Assembly (NCBI GenBank): GCA_016802295.1 | Contig: JAESIW010000137.1 | Location: 3,441,961 to 3,505,960 of the forward strand | Length of the DNA stretch: 64,000 bases | From: Brachionus rotundiformis | Lineage: Eukaryota; Rotifera; Eurotatoria; Ploima; Brachionidae | Reading direction: 5' to 3' | Shown here: in pieces, positions 49,921-59,839 of the stretch | Numbering within the stretch: position 1 is the stretch's first letter | Layout of the letters: every line of letters starts with the position of its first letter | The notes under the pieces: model-generated | Database searches by the model: none | What the model was told of the DNA's origin: nothing | What the model saw: the letters and a program-made list of their open reading frames with translations, nothing else | Made by a program: the position numbers and the translations under genes

Positions 49921-51077
49921 ATGATGATTTCGATATCATGGTTGAAAATATTTTTTCTATTTAACTTTTCTGTTCCACTAATTATATCATCAGAAGTAAA
50001 GCATACAAACAATTGGGCTGTTATTGTAGATACGTCGCGTTTCTGGTTTAACTACCGACATGCTGCCAATGTTCTCTCGATTTATAGAAGTGTTAAAAGA
50101 CTGGGTATTCCTGACAGGTAAAATTAAAAATTAGATAATAGATTGAATTATCTTTTATTTATAAAAGTCATATAATTTTAATGCTGTCTGATGATATGGC
50201 ATGTAATCCTCGAAATCCTAGGCCTGCTACTGTCTTTAACAACGAAAATGAAAATATTAATGTTTATGGTGATGATGTCGAAGTTGATTATCGTGGTAAT
50301 GAAGTAACTGTTAAAAATTTTATAAGAGTTTTGACAGGTCGTCTACCTGAGGCTACACCTCATTCAAAAAAAATGATGAGTGACGAAACGAGGTAATTTA
50401 ATCTAAAATATTTCCTCAATAAAGATTATTTTTAATTAATTTAAAGTAATATACTAATTTACATGAGTGGTCATGGCGGTGATGGATTTTTGAAATTTCA
50501 GGATTCGGAAGAAATTAGTGATATTGAATTGGCTGATGTAATGGAACAAATGTGGCAAAAAAGAAGATATAATCAAATTTTATTTATGGTTGATAGTTGC
50601 CAAGCAGAGTCAATGTTTTTAAAATTTTATTCACCTAACATACTTGCCGTGGCTAGCAGCAAAGTCGGAGAAGACTCTTTATCAGTGAGAAGAATTCTTT
50701 TGTAACAAAATTTTTTCAATAATTTAGCGATTTTTAGCATCACATGGATCATTCGATAGGTGTCTATGTAATTGACAGATTTACCTATTATGCACTAGAA
50801 TTTTTGGAAACTGTTGACCAAAATAGCAAAAAAACAATACAAGAATTGGTATTTATATTATTTTCTAAATTAAAAAAATATCTGTCTATTTTATTTTTAG
50901 TTTAAATGCTGTCCAAAGCATAAATGTATCTCAACTGTCACGTTTCGCACTGATTTGTTTCCAAGACCAATTAACAAGGTTCTAGTTACTGAATTTTTCG
51001 GAAACGTTAGAAATATATCATGGACACCAGATTTAATAGAATTCTCATTTTTTGAAAATATTAAGATATTAAATTAA
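49921..51077 (+). CDS. PIGK: GPI-anchor transamidase catalytic subunit
   Basis: Caspase-like cysteine protease of the endoplasmic reticulum that cleaves C-terminal signals and attaches the GPI anchor. Five exons: 49921-50117, 50168-50392, 50447-50684, 50738-50848, 50901-51077; 315 residues. An N-terminal hydrophobic signal is followed by NNWAVIVDTSRFWFNYRH, SDDMACNPRNPRPATVF, NVYGDDVEVDYRGNEVTV, catalytic histidine in YMSGHGGDGFLKFQDSEEI, EQMWQKRRYNQ and catalytic cysteine in MVDSCQAESM. FRTDLFPRP and TEFFGNVRNI close the core. Human and yeast proteins are about 395-411 residues and end with a membrane helix; here the frame stops at ENIKILN and no such helix follows. Tail-less GPI8 proteins are known from trypanosomatids. 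The first of two adjacent ATGs is used. Confidence 0.95.
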
Positions 51078-51261
51078 ATTAGTAATAGATTAATTAAAAA
51101 TTATAAATACTCAAATATATTTTCTAAAAAATCCTCGATTAATAAAATTAAAAAAAAAAAACAATTTATCCAAGGATACAAAGGATTAAAAACTGAAAAA
51201 AAAATATTTTAAATTTGAATAGTAACCAAATAATTTATAAAAAAAAATAATTGGTTTTAGC

Positions 51262-52572
51262 ATGTTTACATGGTCTAAACCTGTCGAAGAATCACGATTA
51301 AAAGCCTTTTTCTTTAAAATTTTTAATTATGCAAATATAAACATTGTGGAATATTGCAAAGAAATTTACAATTGCCCTCAAAGTTCAAGAAATAATTATT
51401 TGAATTTTTACTCAATGAATTATATTGATATTCTATCAAAATATAAATTGATCATTATAATGTGTATTTCTTTTTTTTCAATTGGAATTTTATTATACAC
51501 AATTGTGAAAAAAAATATTTGGCCAAAACAAAAGATTTTGGTCTTTTGGAAAAAAAATGCAAATCCTAAAGATAACATTTCTGATAGCCCTTCAAATCAG
51601 CAACAAAACAAAGATATAGCTCAAAATAATGGCAAGGATTCAGAGCCGAATGTGCAAACAAAAGAAAACAATTCATTAGTTTTGAATCTACCGAATTGTT
51701 CAATTAAACCTGAGAGTGTGGAAAATAAGAATTTAGACGATACAAGTCTTGTGATAAATGTTGATAAAACTGGGATGGTAGAGAATTTAGATGATACAAG
51801 TCTTGTAATAAATACTGATAAAACTGTCATGGTAGAGAATTTAGATGATACAAGCCTTGTAATAAATACTGATAAAACTGTCATGGTAGAGAATTTAGAT
51901 GATACAAGTCTTGTAATAAATACTGATAAAACTGTCATGGTAGAGAATTTAGATGATACAAGTCTTGTAATAAATACTGATAAAACTGTCATGGTAGAGA
52001 ATTTAGATGATACAAGTCTTGTAATAAAATCTGATAAACCTGAGATTGCTCAACACGAAAAAAGTATAGTTTTAAGAGATAAAAATAAAGCTCAAAATGA
52101 AGAAAAAGAACAAATGAAAAAAAACACCCGAGTACCAAAAGTTGTCAAATTTGATGCTGAGAACCTAAGAAATTTAAAAGCAGAAAAAAATGCCGAACAA
52201 GATATCCAAAATAAGGATCCTAAATTGGCTAGTCGAATTCAAATTAAAGAAATGAATTTCCCAGCCGAATTTACCTATGAATATGAATATGAAAAAAGAA
52301 CAAAACAATCTAAAATTCAAAGTACCAATTCGAAAATTCCACTAGTTAATGAAAAACATTCTCAAACATCAATCAAAAGCAGATATCGTGGACCTTTTAG
52401 GAATAGTTTAATTAGAGAATGGTATAACAATTTCAGCTATTATAATTCAGAAATAGGACAAGTTAAAATAGACAATGTTCGGCTCAATGTAAGAATGAGT
52501 TCATTAAGATTTAAGAATAAAGTCAAACAAAATCTTTTTTATTTTGATAATAAAGATAATTTTGGAACTTAA
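51262..52572 (+). CDS. Membrane protein A, single-pass, with 18-residue tandem repeats; unrecognised
   Basis: Single-exon, 436 residues. A 60-residue N-terminal part starting MFTWSKPVEESR precedes one membrane segment (about 62-82, LIIIMCISFFSIGILLYTIV). A long hydrophilic tail follows, probably cytosolic given the flanking lysines. Residues 157-264 are six repeats of NLDDTSLVINTDKTVMVE. The last 100 residues are basic and aromatic (RYRGPFRNSLIREWYNNF). It matches the gene at 52814 in its MxxWxKPxE start, the spacing to a single membrane helix and its acidic tail, so the two look like tandem paralogues. An acceptor-like GGTTTTAG ends one base before the ATG, 184 bp after the PIGK stop, which suggests trans-splicing or a 5' UTR intron. 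A poly-A signal AATAAA is at 52621. I do not recognise the family. Confidence 0.75.
   Translation: MFTWSKPVEESRLKAFFFKIFNYANINIVEYCKEIYNCPQSSRNNYLNFYSMNYIDILSKYKLIIIMCISFFSIGILLYTIVKKNIWPKQKILVFWKKNANPKDNISDSPSNQQQNKDIAQNNGKDSEPNVQTKENNSLVLNLPNCSIKPESVENKNLDDTSLVINVDKTGMVENLDDTSLVINTDKTVMVENLDDTSLVINTDKTVMVENLDDTSLVINTDKTVMVENLDDTSLVINTDKTVMVENLDDTSLVIKSDKPEIAQHEKSIVLRDKNKAQNEEKEQMKKNTRVPKVVKFDAENLRNLKAEKNAEQDIQNKDPKLASRIQIKEMNFPAEFTYEYEYEKRTKQSKIQSTNSKIPLVNEKHSQTSIKSRYRGPFRNSLIREWYNNFSYYNSEIGQVKIDNVRLNVRMSSLRFKNKVKQNLFYFDNKDNFGT
51730..52053 (+). repeat. Coding minisatellite, six units of 54 bp
   Basis: Units start at 51730, 51784, 51838, 51892, 51946 and 52000. The four internal units are nearly identical (unit 3 differs by one synonymous base I can see), while the first and last have diverged. 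The period is a multiple of three and keeps the frame of membrane protein A. Confidence 0.97.
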
Positions 52573-52813
52573 TATTTTTTTAATAATAATTGTTTTTATT
52601 TTAAATTATTTTTATTCAAAAATAAATGGAAAACTTATATTTAAAGTTTTTTTAAAAATTACTAGGGAACTTAAAAAGGTTTCTAAGCAAAATAAATATC
52701 TAATAATTGCAAAGTAAAATTTTATTTAAAATTTTTATTTTGTATTTTTTGAGTTGAAAATGTTCCAAAGTGCCAAAATTTTTCCAATTAGCCATCAAAT
52801 ATTTCAGTTCGAT

Positions 52814-53215
52814 ATGATTAAGTGGCCAAAGCCGAAAGAAGATGTTTGTGGAATTAAGGAAAAAATTGTTTATTTTTACCAACAAAATTTCTTTAAATTA
52901 TTTTCAAATTCAAATCTAAAACAAAAGAAATCATGTTACACAGCTTTAGATGAGAACTCATACATAATTATACTTGCATTTATTCTTATTTTTTTCTTAA
53001 TACATTTTGCCTTGACCAAGATAGGACTCTATGACAAGGAAACAATCGAAAAAGAACCAAATTCTCAGGTCAAATCAAATGAAACTCCTGACACAAAATC
53101 TAGTTCTAGTTCGACTCCCGTAACTGATGATGGTAATAAACGAGCCACTAATCAAGATGAAACTAAAAAAAGTGATCCAGAAAAAGAATATCTCGAAACA
53201 TTAAGGACCAAATAA
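52814..53215 (+). CDS. Membrane protein B, single-pass, related to membrane protein A; unrecognised
   Basis: 133 residues from the ATG at 52814. That start is chosen over the ATG at 52760 because MIKWPKPKEDV then aligns with MFTWSKPVEES of membrane protein A, and because an acceptor-like ATATTTCAG ends just before it. One membrane segment at about 54-72 (YIIILAFILIFFLIHFALT) follows a 50-residue aromatic/basic region. The C-terminal tail is Ser/Lys/Glu-rich and low-complexity. The repeats of protein A are absent. It lies 241 bp downstream of A in the same orientation, third in a row with PIGK. The family is not recognised, and relatedness to A is weak in sequence but consistent in architecture and position. 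Confidence 0.65.
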   Translation: MIKWPKPKEDVCGIKEKIVYFYQQNFFKLFSNSNLKQKKSCYTALDENSYIIILAFILIFFLIHFALTKIGLYDKETIEKEPNSQVKSNETPDTKSSSSSTPVTDDGNKRATNQDETKKSDPEKEYLETLRTK

Positions 53216-54290
53216 AAATAATCTGGTTATATCATCACAACCATCATTTGGAACATAAGTAGAAATTCGTATTGTTTTTTTTAATATTTTGTTCACATTT
53301 AAGTAATATAAATATTTAATTTTCTAATATTAAAATTTTATTAAAACAAATGATCTCTATTTTAAACAGAATTAATTTCATATTTTATAAATGGATATAT
53401 CTATTTAACATTAAAAACTAATTATTTCTTATATCATATAGGAGCTGAAATCAAATTTTCCTTTACCGAGTCTATTTTTTCCATAGGACATAGATTGCTC
53501 AGAGGTCTAGCATATTCTTTTATGACAAGAATAAATTAAATTTTGATTCACTTTTTTAAAAATAATAATATAACAACACAAATTAGCTAATTTACAAAAA
53601 ATATTAGACTTTTATCCAAAAATTTTATTAAATTAATATGAAAAAGTTAGTTTTTCTTTTAAAATTAATTATGTTTTGGCGAATAATTTTAGAAATACCG
53701 AATATAGCATCTTGCCTAATTTGAAATTTTTGTAATTAATCACTAGAAAGCCCGGCTGATTAATTACAAAAATTTCAAAATAAAATATCAGAAGAAATAC
53801 AAAAAATATAAGTATTAAAAGTTGATTTTAAGTTTCTATGAGTAGCTTTTGATAACTTTATTTCTTGGAGAAATTATTCATGTTTATATTTTTAAAAAGG
53901 GATTTTAAAAACTTCAGCCTTTCTAGTGTTAAAGCCTTAATAACTTATCCATCTTTTCATGATTAAGAAAGATATCAAATTTGAATATTTTGCTAATGTG
54001 CTGTTAATATCAAGTTTATCTATACTAAAACCGATTAAAATTCAATATTATTCAATTTAATTAATAAAAACAAAGTTTAGAATGATTTTTATTTAAATAC
54101 AATTAATATATATACTAAGTTAATGATAATTGAGTCGTTTAGGAAAAAAACATTTTATTTAAAGACCGATAATTCGCGTTATAAATTAATAAAATTTCAA
54201 ACTAAAAATAATTTTAAATATTTTAAATACTATTTTTCACTAAAAATATTTAGTCGATGAAAAATTAAAAAAAAATATTTTATCAAAAAT
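53216..54290. other. Intergenic, convergent 3' flanks
   Basis: About 1.1 kb between convergent genes. No coding signal. It contains the perfect hairpin at 53720-53779. Confidence 0.55.
53720..53779. repeat. Perfect inverted repeat, 23-bp arms with a 14-base loop
   Basis: Left arm 53720-53742 (TTTGAAATTTTTG...) is exactly complementary to right arm 53757-53779 (...CAAAAATTTCAAA). The loop CTAGAAAGCCCGGC is the only G+C-rich piece in the area. Pairing stops sharply at both ends. It could be a foldback (MITE-type) remnant, a structured RNA or a regulatory cruciform; I cannot tell which. Confidence 0.9.
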
Positions 54291-54938
54291 TTAGATATTT
54301 TCAAGCCAATTTTTTACTTTATCCAACGATTTACTATTTTTACCATCTAGATGCGTCGATTTATTATTCAGTTCATCATCTTGCCTAATATAATCTCTAA
54401 AATCTAAATCATTAATTGAGTAGAGGGAATAAAAGCTGCATCTATCAAAAGAACCAATACTAAATGTATCTACAATTTCTAAATCAAGAGCATTTAGACT
54501 ATTTGAGCTCTTAAATAAATTAGAGTTAGACCCTCGAAGCTGTAAATATTTTGACTTCAAATTAAAATTTGGCATTGAATCTTTATTTTCTGTGTTCAGA
54601 CATAAAGAACTTTTGTTTTTTGGACCTGTATCTAAATATAATGACGAAGCGTTTAATTTATAAAATGACTTTTTTTTTAGCTGAATTAAATTCATCTTTT
54701 TTGCATATGATTGAGGAATTTTTAATTCGGATCTAATTTCGTTCAGATTTAAACGAGATAAGCATTTTCGATAATTTGAATTGTTATTATTGCCTGCCAA
54801 AAATGTATCTTTAGTTCGAAAATTATCTATTTGTTCTTTTTTAAACAGTGTGTTGGTCTTATTAGTGTTGGTTTCGTCGGTTACTAAAATCGATATATTT
54901 TTTGAAAGTGATTGACTATTTTTATCATTTTGGATCAT
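54291..54938 (-). CDS. Unrecognised 215-residue protein
   Basis: A single open frame of 215 residues, long for such A+T-rich DNA, starting at an ATG seven bases after an acceptor-like TTATAG. The protein is polar and rich in Asn, Ser, Lys and Leu. It has no signal peptide or membrane helix. The middle part (SRLNLNEIRSELKIPQSYAK, about 81-100) and the SSLYLDTGPK stretch look like ordered or motif-like sequence; the rest resembles a disordered protein. No known domain is recognised. Being single-exon and without homology, it could be lineage-specific. Confidence 0.6.
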   Translation of the reverse strand: MIQNDKNSQSLSKNISILVTDETNTNKTNTLFKKEQIDNFRTKDTFLAGNNNNSNYRKCLSRLNLNEIRSELKIPQSYAKKMNLIQLKKKSFYKLNASSLYLDTGPKNKSSLCLNTENKDSMPNFNLKSKYLQLRGSNSNLFKSSNSLNALDLEIVDTFSIGSFDRCSFYSLYSINDLDFRDYIRQDDELNNKSTHLDGKNSKSLDKVKNWLENI

Positions 54939-57872
54939 TTTTTTCTATAAATTCAATCAAAAACAAAATTTTTAATTATAAAAAATTCTAATTTATATTT
55001 AGATCAGGTTAATATTCATCAAAACAGCTATTTAATTTTAAAAATCAATCTTATTAAATAATTAATTTTCATCTTTAAAAACATTAAGTTATTGACTTAA
55101 TGAATGCACACCAATAACCGATTTTCTTTGTTACTGAAGTAATTTTAATTTGCCAAGGTAAATAAAATTTAACCAAATATTTAACAGATTACTTTTAGTA
55201 GCTTTCTTTATTTTAAAAGAATGTGCTTGTGTTAAACGAAACCTTTTTAAATGTGATTTATATGTTTTGGAAAGTAACTTCTAACTAGAGGACTAATTAA
55301 GCTTCCGAAATAAGCAGACTTTATGATAAAAATTTGGGAAAAAATTATTTATCATCCATCTAAATTATAAACCAAATTATAATATTTAAAATTCATTAAA
55401 TATTATAAATTAAAACTCAATTTATTGCATGACCAGTGTACAATTGTTTTTTCAAAATACTGCTTTAAGACTAAAAATAATAAATCTATGATTTTTTTAT
55501 CTTACAATCAGCAAACTGATTCTGAAAAGAAAAAATTATGACACAAAAATTTTTAAATTTGCATTTTATGTCGTCAATACTTGGTGAAAACTAAAAGTTT
55601 ATGTCAATAAAACTGAATAAATAATTTGTTTCGAAATGGATTCTTCATAATAAATTTATTATTTTACTGATATTGAACTAGGCTTCAATTATTTAAAATT
55701 TTAAAAAAATTTACCCAAAAATTCTTGACAAAAAATTAGATATTATAAAACTTGTTAGAACCTCAAAAAAAAATTTTGAATTTTTTTATAATTTTAACTG
55801 ACTTTAATTATAATCTTATATCAATTTAAAACTTAGTTAAATAATTAGAAATAAAACTGATGAAGACTGCAATATCACTAAGAACTAAGCGCAAATTTTG
55901 CGCTGGTATAGACCATTTTACCACAGTACTACTGAAGTTACTTCTAAAGATTGAAACGGTAATTTTTTATTATAGTTGAAAATGAAAGGAATGAAATTAA
56001 GAAGTTTGATTTTGGTTAAGGATAAATATGTTGACAAGATTAATCTCAAAAATCATAAGAATTCTCATTTAAACTAAGATTGCTCTTAATTAGATAATAA
56101 AAGAGGGGAAAAGATTTGGAAAAATCCTTGATATTTCTCAATATAAAGTAAAATTTATTCAAAAATGAAGAAATTTTTTATTTGTGTAGTTATAAATACT
56201 CTTTTTATTATATAAATTATACAGAAAATATAATTGTAAGCTTTTTAATCCTTTTTCTGTGATGGTTAAAAAAGGTATTAAAATTTAGAAGGTTTTACTA
56301 TCATTAATTAAAACTCTACACCTTTATTTAGAGAAATTAGTTTAAATTTCACTGTTTCTAAGTAAGAAGCAAAAAAAATAATAACTATGAGTTGTTTTGC
56401 AAAATTTTTCAACGCAGCGAGCATATTAATAATATTTTAAACTTAAAAACTTGAATAGGATACTAATTTTTAGAGGTTGACTTGTTTTGTTGAAATATTA
56501 TTTAACTTTAAAATTAAAGTTATCATTTAGTTATCTTCTAAATTAAAACCAAAGATTTGAAAATTATTATTTTACATTTGTTTTTTGGGAATGTGAACTT
56601 ACTAGCTATAAGCTAATTAAAATGATTACAAAAGTGGCTTAGCATACCGCTTTTTCAAGTTATTATGAAATCAGCGTAGTAAAAACTAAAAAAATAAATT
56701 AAGTATAATTGTGTTCTTTATACTTAGGAAAAAAAGTCTCAAATGATCGAAATTTTTTTAGAGTAAAAATTTGTGAATGAACAAAAATGAATAAATTTCA
56801 TATAAGAGCTATTATAAGAATAGATTAAAAGGATTACTGTTTAATTGAAAATTTTAATTAATTTAGATTCAGATAGGAAAATCGATTTGAACAATATCAA
56901 TTAAAATAATAATTTTTTGTCTTATGTAATAAATTTGTATTAATAAATTTTAACATAATTCAAAAAAATCACCTTTTTTAGTTAATTCTGTGTTTAAATA
57001 ATAATTCTTTTTTTCTGATAAATTTTTTAAATCATAAAAATCTAATAATAGAAATTAAAGTAATTAAAAAGTGGAGAAAATTAATGAAAAAATCAATAAT
57101 TCTTTTTATTTTAATTAAATTGATGAAAAAAAATTGCTACAAATAAAAATAAGATCATTTTTTATTTTTTTAAGTATAGAATAACGATAACTTAATTACA
57201 TATTATAATAAATAATAACTTAAATGCTTATTTAAATAAATAAAATTTTTATGGTAAAAGATCTGTTTAAGGAAATCGGCAACATGATGTCATTTAACAT
57301 TTTAAATTATGACTTTGTGATAAATATTATTTTAATAGCGATAATTTTAAGAATGTAATTTTCTTGATTTCTAAGGAGATCTAAGAATTTCATATTTCAT
57401 ATTAATCAATGATTAGTAGAGATTTTAAATACTAATATTTCTTTTAAAATATTTAAATAAAAAATTCATAATATTTTTTCATTTGCAAAAATTTTCGATT
57501 TTTATTTGTATTATTTTTTGTCTATCAGCTAGAAAGATAAAAATATAAAGACTTTAATGAATTGATCATATCAAAATTGAAAATTTTATTTTATTTAATT
57601 ATTTATTTTAAAATTTTATAGAAATAAAAAATCGAGTTTAAACTTACTAATTGTTTTATTTGTTGTGATTAAAAAAAAAACAAAATTCTAATTTATTAGA
57701 GAATTTCAAAATTAATTGCTCAATAAAGTGATACGAATATTTGAATATTAAATTGATTAAATTTTTAAAAAATAAGTACTACGCTTCCTTGGATGTTAAT
57801 TTGAATAAATAAAAAATTTTAGTAGAAATGTCATACATAAATCAATAAAAAATAATTGTTAATTATTCCTTC
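54939..57872. other. Intergenic region upstream of the 54291 gene and downstream of CAP
   Basis: About 2.9 kb of A+T-rich DNA without a supported gene. The only feature I see is the short palindrome at 55888-55904. Confidence 0.55.
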
Positions 57873-59839
57873 TTAGACTGATTCAGTTGGAGCTGTGGTT
57901 AGTTTTCTTGACGAGTTAATTAATGTCTTGAATTGTTCTGGCACAGGATGTTCTGTAAATTCGTCATCATTTTCGTTCGGGATCAAAATATTCATACTCG
58001 ACGATTTTGAAGTGACTATTTCAGAACTTAGAGAATTTCTGCTCAGATAAACCTGACAACCATCAGTTTTTTCAATTGAGACAGTGGGAACTCTGCCAAG
58101 AACTTGCATTTGGACACTTTTTGAATTGATAAACTCAACAGTGGACAATACATCATCGAACAAAAGGCCAACTCGAGTGCATGAGTCCACAATGATGGAA
58201 TTTATTTTGCCTTTGACAGTAATGGTACATTCTTTACATTGGTAAATGTAAACAGTTTGTTTCAAATCAGTGTCTTCAATGACCATATCATTTCTATTAA
58301 GTTGATTTTCAATTTTCCATTTTTTGTCAACCAGCTCAAAAACAGGAGGCTTTTGGATAACTGTTGTCGATTTAGATTGCAAACTAGATGAGCTATTGGT
58401 CAAAGAGTTGTTTCCGGTGGGAACAGTACTACTAGCTCTCAAGTTAGGATTTTTGTGAGTCTTTTGATCGTCAGTTACTTTTTTTAGATTTTTGGTAATG
58501 TCACTACCCTTGCTCAATTCAGCAAACAAAGCATCAGTGTTTGATTTTTTGGTGCCATTCTTTGAACTAGAGTCATCAGCCATTAATTCTTCTAAACTCA
58601 TGACAGGTGGTGGTGGCGGGGGAGCACATCCACCACTTGGTGAAGCACTTGTACCAGAGTTCACTCGTGATGCATCAAATTGTAAAGACTTTTTGCTTGA
58701 ATTCCAAGTAACACCGGTGGTGTGATGCTGTTTGACATAGCTCTGAAGTTCGCTAAGGACTTGAAGCCATTGTTTTACCCATTGGACATGGTTAGCATCC
58801 CTAAATATTTAATTATTAATTTTTAAATTTCTTTAATTTTCATTTTACTTTTCTTTATAGTCCTTTAAGACTCGATTGGTATAAAATTGAGCAGCATCGC
58901 TCATTTCTTTAACATAGGGTGCTGGTGTTGGTGAGACCGCAATCCATCCTAGAGCTCCAATAGACTCGCTAATAGCAGACAAATGATTGAAAAATAAACT
59001 TGAACGATTTTTTTCTCTGAATGACTAAAAATTTATTTTAATTAAAAATAATCAAATTTTATTATCTTTATTTTTACTTGAACTTCTTCTATACTTTTCG
59101 AATATTGTTGTAAAAATTTCATTAATGCATCTTTAGTTGGTTGAACACAACGAGCTGCTTCAACTAAAAATTGTCGTTCTAATTTTAAAGACTTTTCCAC
59201 TAAATCGACCTTAAAAATAATCTTAGCCTTAAAAAAACAAATTGAAAAAAAAATCTAACAATGGTTTTGACATCGCCGCCAATTTTGCCAGACAAGCCTT
59301 TAAAGCTTAAAAATGTAGAATTAATGAGCTCGTCAAAAGCGACAATAGGAGGCAATTCAGTTGTATTATCATCATGGTTGCCATTTTGAATCGATGTTGG
59401 TACAGATTTACCACCAACTTGAATTAAAATTAAATTATTTTCCAGATTAATCTAATTTAGGAGTATAAAAACCTTGGTCAGATGAGCTGGTAAAATTTTC
59501 CAATTTTGAAGTAGCCTTCTCCATGCGAGATACAAGCTTTTCCATTCGCTCAACTAATTCTGCACTCATTTTGCTATCAGCTGATTCGGATCTCTTATCT
59601 TTTAGAGTTAAAAATTTTAAATTTAATAACAAATATAAATTTTTTTAGTTTTAAATATTATATTGTTGTATCATACCATCTAACGGAGCGTTTGATGGAT
59701 TATTTACATAAATTTTGGTCGAGGCGACTGTGGTCGGATTTAAGTTAACTTTATTGATAGAGACAGAGGCGTTGGACGATGATGGCGTGCTCACTGGATA
59801 GTGTACTTGCTTGCTTGGTGGATGATAAATGCGAGACAT
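57873..59839 (-). CDS. CAP: Adenylyl cyclase-associated protein (cyclase-associated protein, capulet)
   Basis: Actin regulator that recycles ADP-actin/cofilin and recharges actin with ATP. Six exons: 59839-59677, 59598-59473, 59417-59260, 59209-59078, 59024-58849, 58800-57873; 560 residues. An 80-residue low-complexity N-terminal extension precedes the oligomerising LVERMEKLVSRMEK segment (human LVERLERAVGRLE). The helical folded domain follows with SFREKNRSS, FNHLSAISESIGALGW, YVKEMSDAAQFYTNRVLK and a HHTTGVTW stretch. A polyproline run (APPPPPPV), a WH2-like KNLKKVTDDQKTHKNP, and the C-terminal beta-helix CARP domain (VIEDTDLKQTVYIYQC, KGKINSIIVDSC, GLLFDDVLSTVEFINSK, VPTVSIEKTDGCQVYLS, VPEQFKTL) complete the family order. 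The intron between exons 3 and 4 uses the downstream acceptor at 59210-59211, because the upstream one would leave 32 bp. Confidence 0.96.

Noticed and set aside
51621..51992. Long minus-strand open frame with repeated LSVFITRLVSSKFSTMTV-like units
   Set aside because: It is the antisense of the 54-bp coding repeat of membrane protein A. The repeat period keeps all frames open, so the frame is a by-product.
52760..52813. Upstream ATG for membrane protein B
   Set aside because: The extra 18 codons do not align with protein A, and an acceptor-like TTTCAG lies inside them. The ATG at 52814 gives the shared MxxWxKPxE start.
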